From Paraburkholderia aromaticivorans (GTDB taxonomy: Bacteria; Pseudomonadota; Gammaproteobacteria; Burkholderiales; Burkholderiaceae), in the NCBI RefSeq assembly GCF_002278075.1, contig NZ_CP022989.1:3720001-3784000 (forward strand): a DNA stretch of 64,000 bases. The letters are read 5' to 3'. A model generated the notes under the pieces. That model did not search any database. It was given only the letters and a program-made list of their open reading frames with translations, and was not told the DNA's origin. Below, in pieces: positions 63,597 through 64,000 of this stretch (within the stretch, counting starts at the first letter, position 1; every line of letters begins with the position of its first letter). A program made the position numbers and the translations under genes.

Positions 63597-64000
63597 GTGC
63601 TGACAATCCATCATCTTGGCCACTCACAATCGGAACGGATCGTCTGGCTGTGTGAGGAACTCGAGATTCCCTACAAGCTCGAAAAATATACGCGCGACCC
63701 GGTCACGCGGTTGTCGCCGCCCGAGCTGAAGGCGCTGCATCCGCTGGGCGCCGCACCGCTCATCGAAGCCGACGCAATCCTGCTTGCCGAATCGGCTGCG
63801 ATTGTCGAATTTATCCTAGCCCGGTATGGTCACGGACGTTTGCAGCATGGGCCCGACCATCCCGATTTCGCTTCCTATCTCTACTGGTTTCATTTCGCTA
63901 ACGGCAATCTTCAGCCGGTCATGGGCCGATCGATGTTCATAGGGCGATGCGGCCTCGCGCCCGACCATCCGATTCAAGTGTCGGTGCAGGGACGACTGGA
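63597..64000 (+). CDS. Glutathione S-transferase, 3' end outside the window
   Basis: About 134 codons visible. Start is GTG at 63597 with GCGAGGAAA upstream; no ATG fits better. The N-terminal thioredoxin-fold domain reads MLTIHHLGHSQSERIVWLCEELEIPYKLEKYTRD, then LHPLGAAPLIEADAILLAESAAIVEFIL with the conserved cis-Pro-like APL and the glutathione-binding ES pair. The C-terminal helical domain starts near HPDFASYLYWFHFANGNLQP. Substrate unknown; detoxification is the usual family role. Confidence 0.9.
   Translation, partial: MLTIHHLGHSQSERIVWLCEELEIPYKLEKYTRDPVTRLSPPELKALHPLGAAPLIEADAILLAESAAIVEFILARYGHGRLQHGPDHPDFASYLYWFHFANGNLQPVMGRSMFIGRCGLAPDHPIQVSVQGRL

Overview
The window looks like a chromosomal segment of a Burkholderia-group betaproteobacterium, most likely Paraburkholderia. 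The reasons are the high GC content, the order scpB-rluB-rimP-nusA-infB-rbfA-truB, the sucA-odhB-lpdA-zapE block with typA nearby, and the typical Burkholderiaceae proteins. This is inferred from gene content and order; no database was searched.

Layout. 1-6561 (minus): the front of a Tad/Flp pilus locus (flp, cpaA, tadE, cpaB, cpaC, cpaE, cpaF), with cpaF cut by the window edge. 6562-7217: a regulatory region with several inverted repeats and a near-consensus sigma-54 promoter facing right. 7218-13047 (plus): two paralogous low-complexity lipoproteins, a FhaC/ShlB-type outer-membrane transporter and a DUF2147 protein. 13279-20945 (minus): a standalone DUF4096 (IS402-like) protein, zapE, and the three subunits of 2-oxoglutarate dehydrogenase. 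21504-22559 (plus): an isolated gene whose product carries the Cys/His/Asp signature of YopT-type (C58) cysteine proteases, a type III effector family. 22725-24551 (minus): typA. 24870-29869 (plus): a MarR-regulated tripartite multidrug efflux operon (marR, NodT-type outer-membrane factor, emrA, emrB).

29999-40295 (minus): the translation/transcription block truB, rbfA, infB, nusA, rimP, then rluB and scpB. A promoter followed closely by an intrinsic terminator lies in front of rimP and looks like an attenuated leader. 40666-43176 (minus): a PLP aminotransferase and a LysR regulator separated by about 20 copies of a 7-bp repeat. 43420-50689: small accessory genes: a second DUF4096 protein behind a second sigma-54-like promoter, two small secreted proteins, YdcF, a monooxygenase-fold protein, an EAL phosphodiesterase, arfB and a VC0807-type membrane protein. 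Two 8-bp repeat arrays follow. 50905-60118 (minus): recC-recB-recD with ATGA overlaps. 60321-64000: a FUSC-family membrane protein, a small membrane protein and the start of a glutathione S-transferase.

The most unusual material is (1) the sigma-54-linked lipoprotein/transporter locus with its repeat-rich control region and a possible phase-variable G tract, (2) the YopT-like protease gene standing alone, (3) the leader/attenuator before rimP-nusA-infB, (4) two DNA-binding-only relatives of IS402 proteins with no transposase catalytic domain, and (5) three short-unit microsatellites. No tRNA, rRNA, CRISPR array or complete insertion sequence was recognised.
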